This document shows positions 17,404 through 32,246 of a stretch of DNA of 64,000 bases, in pieces (position 1 is the stretch's first letter; each line of letters begins with the position of its first letter). Position numbers and translations under genes: made by a program. The notes under the pieces were generated by a model. It was given only the letters and a program-made list of their open reading frames with translations. It did not search any database and was not told the DNA's origin. Source of the stretch: Cyanophora paradoxa (lineage: Eukaryota; Glaucocystophyceae; Cyanophorales; Cyanophoraceae); the NCBI GenBank assembly GCA_004431415.1, contig QPMI01000503.1, forward strand, positions 1-64,000, written 5' to 3'.

Positions 17404-18464
17404 TTACAGCATCTCAAAGTCAGAGTCATCGTCATCGGAAACCAACTCAATGAGGCCCTCGGGCGCCGACTTAAGGGAATGCGGGAAGGGACTGCGCTGC
17501 CTGCACCAAGTCCTGCCGCTCGCGCTCGCGCTGCGCCGCCAAGGCCGCTGCCGCCTCTGCCTCGCGCTGCTGCTGAGCCTCGATGCGCGCCTTGAGCTCG
17601 GCCGCCTCCTTCTGCTTGCGCTCGGCGATCCGCGCCTTGTTGATCTGGTACTGGACAAGGCGCTCGTGGCGCCGCTTGCGCTCCAACTCCTTGCGGAGCT
17701 CGTTGCAGAGGACGCGCTTCTCAATGGTCTTGACGTGCTGAGTCAGGCGCTCGCTGTAGTGTGACGTCACGCGAGAACGGGCAATGCCGGCGCCGAGCTT
17801 CAAGTCCTTCTCGTGTGCCTTGGCGGGGTCCTTGACGCGCTCGGAGTTGTCGGTGAATGACGTAGTCTCCATGAACTTCTTCTTGACGATTGACTTGGTC
17901 TTGATAATGCGGCGCTTGCGAGTCGGGTTTTCGTTGTCGCCTTCAGAGTCAGAAGACGACTCAGAGTCGTATGGAATCGGCACGTCAAAGTCGATGAAGT
18001 CGTTGATGTCAGACTCGACGTCAGAGGCCTCGGACTTGGCGTCATCGGCGGGCTCGGGGGCGGGCTCGGCGACGGGCTGAGGGCAGATGACGACGATGAC
18101 GGAGGGGGTAATTCGTGAAGACTTGAGGGGGTAGGCCCAGGCGAGCGTCTCGGCAGCAGACTCGGCGAAAAGCTTGGGTCGCCCCAGCCGTTGGCGGTCT
18201 TGACCCAGCCGGGGACGGGGGCACGTCGACGGGGGCTCGGGCTTGGGTTGCTTGGACTTGGATTTCTTGGCCTTGGACGTGAAGGCGGACTTGGGGAGAA
18301 GTTGCACTTCGGGCCAGTGGCGCGTAAGATGGCATAATTGTAGATGTACCCAGAGCGTCGGCGCGCTGCTCCATCTCAGGGGTAGCCCCTTGAGTGCCAC
18401 CGGAGTTAGCCCACGTTGCTTGGACAAAGGCGAAGTCCTCGGCAAGCTCAGCGGGAATCGACAT
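17404..18464 (-). pseudogene. Charged, coiled-coil nuclear-type protein with acidic SIM-like tail; frameshifted
   Basis: From ATG 18464 (MSIPAELAEDFAFVQATW) one shift near 18350 leads into the main frame. The main frame has a Lys-rich part (SKAKKSKSKQPKPEP), an acidic stretch (SEASDVESDINDF ... DSESSSDSEGDNE), a basic segment (TRKRRIIKTKSIVKKKF) and an Arg/Lys/Glu coiled coil (KRRHERLVQYQINKARIAER). A further shift near 17505 gives the tail LIELVSDDDDSDFEML, a hydrophobic-plus-acidic pattern like a SUMO-interacting motif. The start is preceded by a pyrimidine tract and GCGCAG, as in a host 3' splice site rather than the A-rich virus context. It may be a host gene trapped in, or captured by, the block. 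Family not recognised. Confidence 0.45.
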
Positions 18465-18801
18465 CTGCGCAAAGGGAAAAGAAATCAGCAAAGGCAAAAC
18501 GTGAGGTGACTGTGAGGGCGGACTTGTGAAAATTCGGAGAGGCGGGGTTTCCTTGGGCTGAGAGAAGGCGGCGAACCCGTTTCAAGAGTGAGCCAAAATG
18601 GCGGCGGACCGCGGTTTTGTGGGCGATTTTTTTCGCGTCTAGTTCGCAACGGAAAACGTTGCCAACTGGCCTGAAAAAAGCCAAATTTAGCGTTGGACCG
18701 AAGGCAGAAAAAGGGAGCCGGCCTGACGGAAATCGCCCGAGTGCGTCCGCCGAAGGTCGAGTCTCGGGCCGGGGGTACACCCTCAGGGGCCCCCCTGGCC
18801 C

Positions 18802-19272
18802 TCACCCTGGTAGTGCCCTCTCAAAGGGATTTTCGAAGCCGTACAATTCTTGGTAAGTCTCGTAATCCGGGCTGTACCCCCTCACAATCTGCGGGAGCCC
18901 CATTGAAAGCCTCCGTCTATCCTCTCTCAATTCCCTGCGGAAAAGTCTACGGTCTTCTCGAGCTTCGCGTGTCACGCCAGCTGGGCGTGGTCTATGATTG
19001 TTAGGGTTGTCGTAGCCTGGTCCCACCAGCCTCACGAAATTTTCGCGTATGGCCTCGGGGAGGCTCTGGAAACGGCTCGTCGCGTGGAACTCAATCCATT
19101 CATTGAATCGACGCGGATATTGACGGATGACTTCAAGCACGCCCTGTGTGTTGGGCTCTGGTGTTACGTCGGGGATGTCATGTCCCGTGAGGTGCCAACG
19201 CCAGAACTCGCGCAACCTCTCGAATGCCATATTCAACTCAAAGGGAAAATCGTAATAGAGATTGCCTGACAT
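18802..19272 (-). CDS. 156-residue Arg-rich protein in virus start context
   Basis: The frame is open from 19488, but the first part only reads through the 7-bp repeat. ATG 19272 lies in GAGAAAAATGTC, the context used by the block. The protein is helical and aromatic at the N-terminus (NMAFERLREFWRWHLTGHD) and strongly basic in the middle (TREAREDRRLFRRELREDRR), with an aromatic acidic C-terminus. The Arg-rich part suggests DNA binding or packaging; no family recognised. The long 5' gap up to 19.33 kb holds the third (AAGTCCC)n copy. Confidence 0.55.
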   Translation of the reverse strand: MSGNLYYDFPFELNMAFERLREFWRWHLTGHDIPDVTPEPNTQGVLEVIRQYPRRFNEWIEFHATSRFQSLPEAIRENFVRLVGPGYDNPNNHRPRPAGVTREAREDRRLFRRELREDRRRLSMGLPQIVRGYSPDYETYQELYGFENPFERALPG

Positions 19273-19302
19273 TTTTCTCCCCGTCCGAAAATTTCCCCGC
19301 TT

Positions 19303-19383
19303 TTGGGTCCAGACTCTGATTCCAACTCTTCCCAAGTCCCAAGTCCCAAGTCCCAAGTCCCAAGTCCCAAGTCCCAAGTCCCA
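19303..19383 (+). repeat. (AAGTCCC)n element, copy 3
   Basis: The left flank GGGTCCAGACTCTGATTCCA, followed by ACTCTTCCC, matches copy 2 closely. About eight AAGTCCC units follow, ending in AGG. Same orientation as copy 2. It sits just upstream of ATG 19272 on the minus strand. Confidence 0.9.
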
Positions 19384-19516
19384 GGTCACATTTTTCTCCC
19401 ATTTCAGTCCGAGATTTTGCCCAAGTCCAAATCCGGGCCCGGGATTCGAACCCTCGTTTTCGGTCGATTTCACGCGTGAAAAACGCACTTTTCGGCCTTT
19501 TCCGATTTTTCCTTTC

Positions 19517-19625
19517 TCGCGATCGCAGAAATGCCCCCGATCTCGAAATCGCGATCGAAAATGGTCGCGATCGTGAGAAAGTCGCGATCACCAGGGTCGC
19601 GATCGGGTCGCGATCGCCGCGATCG
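19517..19625. repeat. Iteron-like cluster of TCGCGATCG palindromes
   Basis: Seven copies of (T/C)CGCGATC(G) start at 19517, 19549, 19565, 19582, 19597, 19608 and 19617. Spacing shrinks from 32 to 9 bp. The core CGCGATCG is nearly self-complementary. A hairpin-like GGGGGTACCCCC (about 19635) and GGTTATAAGAACC follow. Such arrays bind initiator proteins at replication origins or regulators at promoters; either is possible at the edge of an element that encodes HUH-like proteins. Confidence 0.7.
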
Positions 19626-19630
19626 CCAGC

Positions 19631-19976
19631 CTCGGAGGGGGTACCCCCACAGCTGTTGCGGCGGTTATAAGAACCTCCGCAATCCAAGCGTCACTTCCGA
19701 GTCTCGAGCTCTCGGAGTTGCCTTTTCGCGTTTGGCCCATTGATGGCCCTCTTATATAGATATAGAGAAATCACAAAATCTCCAGTATCTCGGGACCGAG
19801 TCCAGAATTCGAGCCGAGCTTTTGCAAACCGTTGAACGAGGGATGGTGCACAGCATCATAATGCATTTTTCAAATCGGCGGAGCCACTGGGCCAATTTTG
19901 CGTGCGCAATCCTCGATTTTCCCTCGCTTCTCCCCCCCCCCCCCCCCCCCCCCTGCCATACAAACCGAGTTGTAGG
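19631..19976. other. Gene-free boundary stretch between virus-like block and host repeats
   Basis: Holds the GGGGGTACCCCC palindrome, a TATATAGATATAG run near 19755, and a run of about 22 C at 19931-19953. No reading frame of protein character was found. The exact end of the virus-like block cannot be fixed. Confidence 0.5.
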
Positions 19977-20461
19977 TAGGGTTGCCACTTACGGCGTAAG
20001 TCCCCCAAAACCCGCCGTAAGTGTAAGTGTAAGTGTAAGTGTAAGTCGTAAGTCCGCCGTAAGTCCGCCGTAAGTCGGCCAGAAACCACAGAAAACACTT
20101 CTCAATCTGCGAGTTAGATTGTCTTCAGTCTTTTTCTGTGTGTTTGGGAGTGAGGGGGGCTTGTTTAAGCAGTGAAAGTGCCATCCCAGGTAGACACCAT
20201 GACCACCGGAGGCCCATTCCGGGGTCTTCTCACCCCGTTCAGAGGCCTAAAAGCACGTCTGAATCGGTAAGATGTGCAAATCTACTCGATTTAGATCGAT
20301 TTTAACTTGAATCTACGCTCTTTTTGCCGCTCGCAGGGGGTATCCCCAGGGGGACTTACGACTTACGGCCGTAAGTCCCATCTCGGGGCACGTAAGTCGT
20401 AAGTCGGACTTACACTTACGGACTTACACGTAAGTCCCGTAAGTCGTAAGTGGCAACCCTA
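19977..20461. mobile_element. Non-autonomous hAT-type transposon (MITE)
   Basis: The ends are inverted: TAGGGTTGCCACTTACG on the left and CGTAAGTGGCAACCCTA on the right. Identical 8-bp target duplications GTTGTAGG flank it at 19969-19976 and 20462-20469. An 8-bp duplication with TAGGGTTGCC-type ends is characteristic of hAT elements. Subterminal regions are packed with GTAAGT/ACTTAC repeats in both orientations. The 485-bp interior codes for nothing recognisable, so it would depend on a transposase from elsewhere. Confidence 0.9.
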
Positions 20462-20579
20462 GTTGTAGGGACCGACTTTTTTTCGCGAGCTGTGTGCGAG
20501 ACTCTGATCATCATGGCATGCGCATGATCTGAGACTCTCATCAGAGTCTCTGAGACCCCCACGGTGCCCCACCTAGGCC

Positions 20580-21180
20580 TAGGGTTGCCGTGCTGAACTT
20601 TCAGTGCACTGAAACTTGCAAGTTCAGCGATTCACTGAACTTTCAGTTTCAGTTTCAGTGGCTCACTAGTACTGCCAGGCTGAAAGTTCAGCGCTAGCTG
20701 AATTTTGGTACATGTATAGGGGGGGGTGCGACAGGCGGAATACGTATACGTATACCTAATTAATATTCCGGGGGCTTAAGGCCCCCAGAGCGATCTCAGA
20801 ACTACACTTATCGTCATTACATCGGATATATATATATAAAGATCTTCTGCATTGAGAAATTTGAAACGAGCGGATGGTCCCTGGCAAATTAAAGTCCCTG
20901 AGTCCTTGAGCTACCATGCCAATACCCCCCTCAAGGAGGTGATGAACTGGCCCATGGCCAGAATTCATGCTTTTGGACGGAGTGAACAGCTGGAAAGACG
21001 TTCGAACGTTCAAAACAACTTTGAAACGTGGACGTGGGGCTGAATTGGCGTCTCTAGATCTTTGTCGACGTCATCTCTTTTGTGCACTTGTGTGTACTGT
21101 GTACTGAATTATTCAGTACTGAATTTGCTGAAAGTTCAGCAAAATTCAGTTTCAGTGGGGTGTGCTGAGAGTTCAGCTGT
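20580..21180. mobile_element. Probable second hAT-like MITE, right end degraded
   Basis: Begins CTAGGGTTGCCGTGCTGAACTTTCAG, sharing TAGGGTTGCC with the neighbouring element. It has subterminal CTGAA/TTCAG repeats at both ends (20597-20690 and 21105-21176). No matching GGCAACCCTA right end is present; the repeats stop at GAGAGTTCAGCTGTTAAC. The interior includes a GGGGGCTTAAGGCCCCC hairpin near 20770 and no gene. Confidence 0.5.
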
Positions 21181-21510
21181 TAACTTCCCCCGTATTTCCT
21201 CCGTCCACTGCGCGGCACCTGATCGATCGATCCGATGATCGCCCAAGGATCCGAAGATTTCCGATGAGGCGGTTTGATTCCGATCGCGATGAGGCATTTT
21301 AATTTGGTGCAGGCTGTGCATGCATGCGCATCATGCCCAGCTGCAGTGGCATCGCGCGCGCAGGTCGCAGACTTTGGGATCTAAAGGACCGTCGATCGGA
21401 CATGACTCAGTGATCATGATCATGATTCGAATTCAATAATTATTGGGTCCGGGGTCCAGGAGGGGACCGTCAGACCCCGCCGGGTCCGGGGGTCGTTTGC
21501 CACTGGGCCA

Positions 21511-21725
21511 AGTTGCGTTGTTCAAGCACTCCTCTATATATACGTGGGTGCACATGCATTTCAGAATAAAACTGATCATAAACTGGCACGGGTGGCCAGG
21601 CATTTCTAGATCTAGCCGAGTTGCGTTGTTCAAGCACTCCTCTATATATACGTGGGTGCACATGCATTTCAGAATAAAACTGATCATAAACTGGCACGGG
21701 TGGCCAGGCATTTCTAGATCTAGCC
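21511..21725 (+). repeat. 108-bp tandem duplication (two copies)
   Basis: Copies at 21511-21618 and 21619-21725 are almost identical, running from AGTTGCGTTGTTCAAGCACT to TTTCTAGATCTAGCCG. The unit contains TATATATACG. It lies in a gene-free host stretch (20470-22258) that otherwise shows AT-rich runs only. Confidence 0.95.
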
Positions 21726-22258
21726 GCATTCGCGATTGATATCATCACGTTCTTAGCTATATATATATCATCACGCAATTTTTTGCAAGTGCATGTTTTT
21801 TCAAAGTTTGTCCCTTTAAGTACTAGTTTGATGCCAGCTTAATAGCTGTTTCAAATTAAATGTGAGAATATTTAATTTGAAAACCGTCCCGAGATAAAGA
21901 TCTATATATAAATAGATAGCTTGTCTGCAAGATTAACATGCTTCCAGTTCGCCCGGTTCGTCGACGTCCTGTACATGTGCAGTGTACATGTGAGTTAACG
22001 TTTCGAATTCGGCAACAGAATGTATGTGGATCCCGGAGTCCGCAACTTGGCAACTTGGAATATCCAGGTTCTCAAAGTCCCTACGCCCTGACATATATAT
22101 CATGTGGGGCCTTCAACACAGATATAATTAACTTGGAGTATTAACGGCTGCGCCGATGAGTCCAACTGTGAGGGGTACATGTACCTTGTCGACGTCAGCA
22201 GGTTCGAGTAGGTTCGGTGGCGGATCGGAAAGGGGCCCAAGGGGCGAGCAGCTCGGCG

Positions 22259-27048
<4,790 letters not shown>

Positions 27049-28294
27049 TTTGATAGAAGTTAGGTTGTTGCCCCTAGCGTAGAAAGAGTACCAGTATATG
27101 CATATAAGGTTGGCTGCCAGGCTGCATGGTCCACTGTTGATCGTGCATCGTGCCTGGGTTCTGGGGCCCACTGGGTGCACCTGCGTTCGCACTTCCGCTT
27201 CGAATTCCTCGAATTCCTGCGTCAGTTCGATACCCTGCAGCAGCCGGCTGCGGCTGCAAGCCCCCCGTGGCCGAGCCGTGGGGGCCGGGGCGCCCCGGCC
27301 GGGCACCTGCCGCAACGCAACAGCCCTGCGCGGCATGTGCTCGAGCTCCCCTCACTGGGTCAGAGCCCCCTATATGCCCTATATATATAGGTATAGCTAG
27401 TGCACATATGCATGCTTGCAGGGAGCCTCGGACTCTGGAGGCTTCGAATTCAGAAGATCTAGCCTAGTATACGTAGTAGAAGAAGAAGAGTCTGGAGGCT
27501 TGAACTTTTATATAATCATTGAATCAGAGGGTAACGGAGGGCCCAGCTGGCCAGCTTGCACACTGATTGTCACAGTGTGCTTTGGGCCTTTGGGTCCTTC
27601 GGGATCAAAACCGCACAACCGGCTTGGGAGTGTCTTATACATACTCTTCTTCTTCTTCAGTCTTCAGCTTGCACATGTACACTCAGTGACTGTGACATGC
27701 TGGTGGGCTAGCGACTCGGCCTTCAGATCCTTGGCCTTTCGTCAAAACAGAGATTGAGTGTATCTTACTAAGTTATACCTACTCTTCTTCTTCTTCGAAT
27801 TCCGAAGTTCACTGAGTGCTGAACCGTTGAACCGTTCAACTTCGGAACCTTCCGAGGCTCCGGCAATGGGGCTGTAGTGCACATCATGCACTTCAGGCTT
27901 GCAACAGTTCCGAAGTTCAATGGCTGTACAGAATTCGAACGCGGCCGTCACGGCGTCGACGTCCTCCGCCTCAGGCCTCGTCCTGGTCCGGCAGCCCCCA
28001 CCCCGGCGCGCCCCGCGCCCCATGCATGGCCATGTACTACACTGTGACATGTACAGTGGCCCAGACATTAAATATTGTGATTCAGTTCATGTCAGTGTCC
28101 GAGTGTCCAAATGCCAGGTACATCCCATACAATTTACAAGTTGACTGGTGTCAAATGTGAAGTAAATGTTCTCTGGCGCGTACTTCAGTGCATTAGAATT
28201 ACAGACCGTCGAGCTGGTGGGTTCGGTGGGTGCCAGGAGGCATGTCACGTCGTATTTTCGTTTATGTCAACAGAGCAAGGCTAGGCTTTGCTCA
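27049..28294. other. Intergenic region, no gene seen
   Basis: Contains CTTCTTCTTC runs (27640-27660, 27783-27800), GAATTCCGAAGTTC fragments and TGATTGTCACAGTGTGC (about 27564), which recurs near 51767. No reading frame with protein character was found. It separates the convergent SERCA and helical-repeat genes. Confidence 0.6.
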
Positions 28295-31025
28295 TTAAAG
28301 AGAGACCCTAATCGCCATCGTGTCCGAGAATTGTTCATACACCTTTTCTGAAAACCATGCTGAGCAATCGCGAGGGTCGCACCACAGCAACAGAAGCTTC
28401 ATGCTTGCTTCCACAATCTGTTGGTCGATTGACGTTTGCTGAACTTCCCGCAGAGAGAATGTAGCAAGGACATCGATGAGACACCGAGCCAAAGCCCTGT
28501 GACTGTATTCTTGCAAGCTCAAGTCTTTCAGTGCAAACAGCACCAATCCCACTAACTCCAAAAAGGCGATCGCCAGAAGTCTTGCTCCATAGCTGGCACC
28601 CTGTTCGGTGCATTGACGCACTGCAAGGCAATTTTAGACGCAGTGCTCACCTCTTGGGTGGAAAGCTTGAGGTATATATCACACAAATCGAGCAAATTCG
28701 AGCCAGAACTGGAATCGCAAAGCAGTTCAAGGAGAAAGCCTGCTGGATCACTGCTTTGTGCTCCACGGCTCCCGACAATCGGAAGCAATCGCAGAACTGC
28801 CACTGAAGGGCCCTCCTGCACCATGCGCAGAAGCCCTTGCACCTGAACAATATTGTTGCTAAAAGCATACATCAGATACTCAAGCGCCACACACTCACCC
28901 CTTCTTTGCTAGATGCTATTCGGTAAGGCGTCAGACAGCCTTCAAGCTGCGCCAAGAATGAAAAACAATATAAAAACAGATAGAGTTATGCAAGCAAGCT
29001 GTGCAATGTACCTCGAAGGGGATCCGAATCATTTCATGGAAGTCCTAAACAACACACAAGTAAGACTTTTGCTCTGAGTTGAAAATGTGCAATGCTTACC
29101 AGAAGCAGCTTTGCCAACTCGCAGGAAGGCTGCTGAAGGGCAACGGACAGCACAAATGCTGCCATTTCTCTTAATGATGAAGATTCATGGTTGCTGAGAT
29201 GAACAAGTGCGTAAAAGATTCCAGGGTAGCTTAGTGACGTAATAATTTCCTGCACATGGTCCTGTACAGAGATCCTGTGGCACATCCTACACAGCGACGA
29301 GATTGATTCTTCAGACCTGTCGAGATTACGTGAATAATACATAATGCACACATTGGCGCTGTACACGCAGTTGGATCAAATAGGCGTACTGACTGCAGAG
29401 AAGGGTCGCAGAAAGAGATATCGCTTCCAACCGCTTGGCGGTCCTTAGCAGAGGCCCTGCTCGGTGGCTCAAAGGGAGAAACGACGACATGTCCTTCAAT
29501 GCAATGGACCTAAATGAAAGAATGGAGCTAAATGATCGAGATCCGGTGACGTTGCTAGCAGAAGAGCTCCATCAAAGTGCCCAGTGATTGCATCCACAAG
29601 CATACACGCATACTTGACCATCTCATCGGAATCCACAGCCTCGATTGATTGGCTGAGCACGGATGCAAGACTAGATGTGATCGCTCTAGACTCGAAATGG
29701 TGAAGGACAAACGAAATCAGGGATCCAGGATCCTTGCGCAGGAGGCCATTCATTTCCTGTCCTGCATATTAAAAGCAAAGAAGAGCAGCTCATCAATACG
29801 CGCACCATCAAAATGCCGAGGATGTTTGTACTTGTGGCATCCTTTGAAACTTCAGCTTGCAAGCGCCCTAAAAGTTTGATTGTCTGCCATTCCTCCAGCA
29901 GTTGAATGCACTCATCTCGAGATTGGGACGATGGGTTCAGCGTTTCTCGGACTACTGCTTGGTACACGATCTGCAGAATGTCAGCAGGCGCATTGCAAGG
30001 AACAAAAAAGATCAAGATGGTCACATCCGACTCTTTGGAGAAACAAAGCACTTCAGCAGCCGGAGGACATCGCAAAACCGCACTAAGAACTTTCAAGGCC
30101 GTGCTGAGAGTCAACGCTGAGCCTGGCGAAGAGACAACCGATGCGAAGAGCTCAAGCACTGGCTTCCTCACAATTGCTACAGGACCAAATGCAAGGAGGC
30201 TGATCGCCTTCAGAAATTCTGTGAAAGTGTGCTGCAACTCTGAATTCTGTTGAAGATGCTTGTATCGACAGAGGACTTCAGCGAGCTGTTCGGCAGCGCG
30301 GAATTCCAGCATGCAGCTTGAAGAGTGTAAGAGAATGTTACAAGGCCATTCTAAACGCAAATGAACCATTTTGTGTCTTCCGTGTCTTCTGCAATCAAGC
30401 CCCATCGACCCGACAGATTTGAAAGCTGGGGTGTTTTCAGTTGCAAGTTTCAGTCCGAAGGGGACAGTCGTACCTGAGCGCATTCCCGGGCAGCCAAGGA
30501 TAGAGGGCGCAACTGCAGAAATCCAAGGAGGGCGTCGTCCCCAGCCACGCTCGGCACAGCATCGCCTTCTACGAGTGCAATCATGTCGCGCAGGGTCTCC
30601 AGCGCCTGTTGCCATTGTTCGCTTCCAGTTGCTGGAGTGGCCAGCACAGATCGAATTCGCAAAACCGGCCGTCGGAGTCGCTCATGATTATAGCGAGGCC
30701 AGTTGGCGCTTGAGTTCGCGGAAACATTCGATGAGCTGCTCTGCTGCGCCGATGAAATCTCCACGGAGCCAAACAAATCGATCGTGCACCGCTGATGAGT
30801 GCCCGCGCGGCGCCGCACGACAACTACGTCCGTCTTGTAGCGCTCCCCGTGCTGCACGCGCGCATATCGATCGTTCACACGGGCGAACACCTCGGCGCTT
30901 GGCAGCGGGTCTCCGCGAAGCGCGTAGTCCTCGAGGATCACCGGATCGCGCAGCCGAATCGAGTGCACTACACGATCGACCTCGGCTCCAAGTTCGATAC
31001 TGGCGAGCAGGCTGACGCCGGGCAT
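28295..31025 (-). CDS. Multi-exon helical-repeat (ARM/HEAT-like) protein, unknown family
   Basis: Minus-strand exons carry Leu/Ala-rich amphipathic helices throughout. Examples are ETLRDMIALVEGD, CPPAAEVLCFSKESDV, LQIVYQAVVRETL, SSSLREMAAFVLSVALQQP and DLSLQEYSHRALARCLIDVL, ending at the stop near 28295. The pattern resembles armadillo or HEAT solenoids used as protein scaffolds. The best start I can see is ATG 31025 (MPGVSLLASIELGAE), but the 5' end is uncertain because upstream exons may exist. Exon borders fit short GT-AG introns. I do not recognise the orthologue, so no function is given. Confidence 0.55.
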
Positions 31026-31588
31026 TGCTCGTCCTGCACGACCCCCGCAGGTGACGACGTCGACAGGCCCGCCTCCAGCCACGCAGCCGCTTCAGCGACT
31101 AGCCTGCGCCAACTACCGGCTACGTATACGGTTCCGCCCGCGGATCGCAGCGGATGCAAGCTCCTGGGTACGTCGGCATTGCTGACTGCCGCGCTTACGC
31201 GCACGCGCCTGCGCCTGCGCAGACAGTCTGCTCAGCGCATCCGGCGCGCATCTGCCTTCGCGGGCTCAGGTCGCTCAAGCTCACTGAGTCATGCCGCGGG
31301 CTCCAAATTCGCATATTAAGCGCGCGTCAACGTTCCTTCACAGGCTTATAAGTGTGAAATAGACGACGCTGCGAGCTGCGCCGAAAACAGATGGAAGCTG
31401 AGGTTCCCAGAGGGGTGGGTGCGGCTCTAGGAAGTGCAGTCTCCAGGGGGTGAAGTCGTCAGCGGCGAGGGACCAAAGAGGGAAGTTGCGCGCGGGCTGC
31501 TCACTGCCGGCTGTAGGGCGGTTCAAGGGCTGCTATGCTCCATTTCACACAAGCGGGAGACTCAAATGTACATCGGCTGTCCCTTCTC
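31026..31588. other. Intergenic region, no gene seen
   Basis: GC-rich with CGCGCCTGCGCCTGCGC runs near 31205. Possible upstream region of the helical-repeat gene and 3' flank of the Sm-D3 gene. No convincing coding segment. Confidence 0.5.
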
Positions 31589-32246
31589 TTAACGCCGCGG
31601 GGGACCGCCACCGCGCATGCCGCCTCGGCCGCCCCCACGACCGCCTGCGAGTGAGCGAGTGAGTTCATGATTGCCAAGGAAGCATGAGCACAGCAGCTCA
31701 CCCCTGCCGCCGCGCCCAGCGAGGCCGCGCCCTCGTCCAGGGCCAGTAACACCGAGAACTTTGACGCCCTTGAGGCCCTTCGCTAGCTGCTGCTCTATCC
31801 GCTTGAACATAGGCGCATTCTTGAGCATGTCCGGCACGATCATAAACCGCACTTTGCTTCCCCGCAGAAACACCTGCGTATTTGGCGAACGACGAGGATG
31901 AATGCGACGCAGGGATTCGCACGCCCCCGCATAGTTCGACCGGCAGCTAATCTTCGCGTTCGAACCAAAGCACATGCACGAACCTGCTCGAGGTTTGAGA
32001 CGCGCCCATCCCGCGCAGTCATTGTGACGTTCTCCATTTGGCAATTCCAGTTGTCCTCGGCTTCGATGAGCTTCCCGCGATAGATTTCGCCTGTCTTGAG
32101 CTCTACTGTTACCGTGTGGCCCTCCGCCTCATGGAGCAGCTTGATGGGGATGCCGATCCTACGACGGGGGGCAAGCGATTAGCCGCGCACTACGGAGCGG
32201 TCGCGGCGTTGTGTGCTCTAGAACGAGGGCGATGGACGCACGACAT
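31589..32246 (-). CDS. SNRPD3: Small nuclear ribonucleoprotein Sm-D3
   Basis: Core spliceosomal Sm-ring protein. Exon 1 supplies only five coding bases (ATGTC, 32246-32242). Exon 2 (32158-31984) starts [20 protein letters not shown] and contains the Sm1 motif ending [14 protein letters not shown]. Exon 3 (31873-31702) has the Sm2 motif [20 protein letters not shown]. Exon 4 (31644-31589) ends the RGG-rich tail ([13 protein letters not shown]). All junctions are in frame with GT-AG borders. The length, about 130 residues, is usual for D3. The gene is divergent from the TFIIH subunit gene, so a shared bidirectional promoter is likely. Confidence 0.93.

Noticed and set aside
19431-19460. GGGTTCGAATCCCGGG on the minus strand, resembling a tRNA T-arm
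   Set aside because: Only three stem pairs form, and no D-arm, anticodon arm or matching acceptor strand lies upstream, so no tRNA gene is called.
16756-19488. Open frames encoding GTWDLGL/SQVPSPK repeats at the three 7-bp arrays
   Set aside because: They only reflect the 7-bp period read in three frames; no start context and no protein character outside the repeat.
20580-21180. A second complete hAT transposon
   Set aside because: The left end is typical, but no inverted right end or target duplication could be found, so it is listed only as a probable degraded relative.
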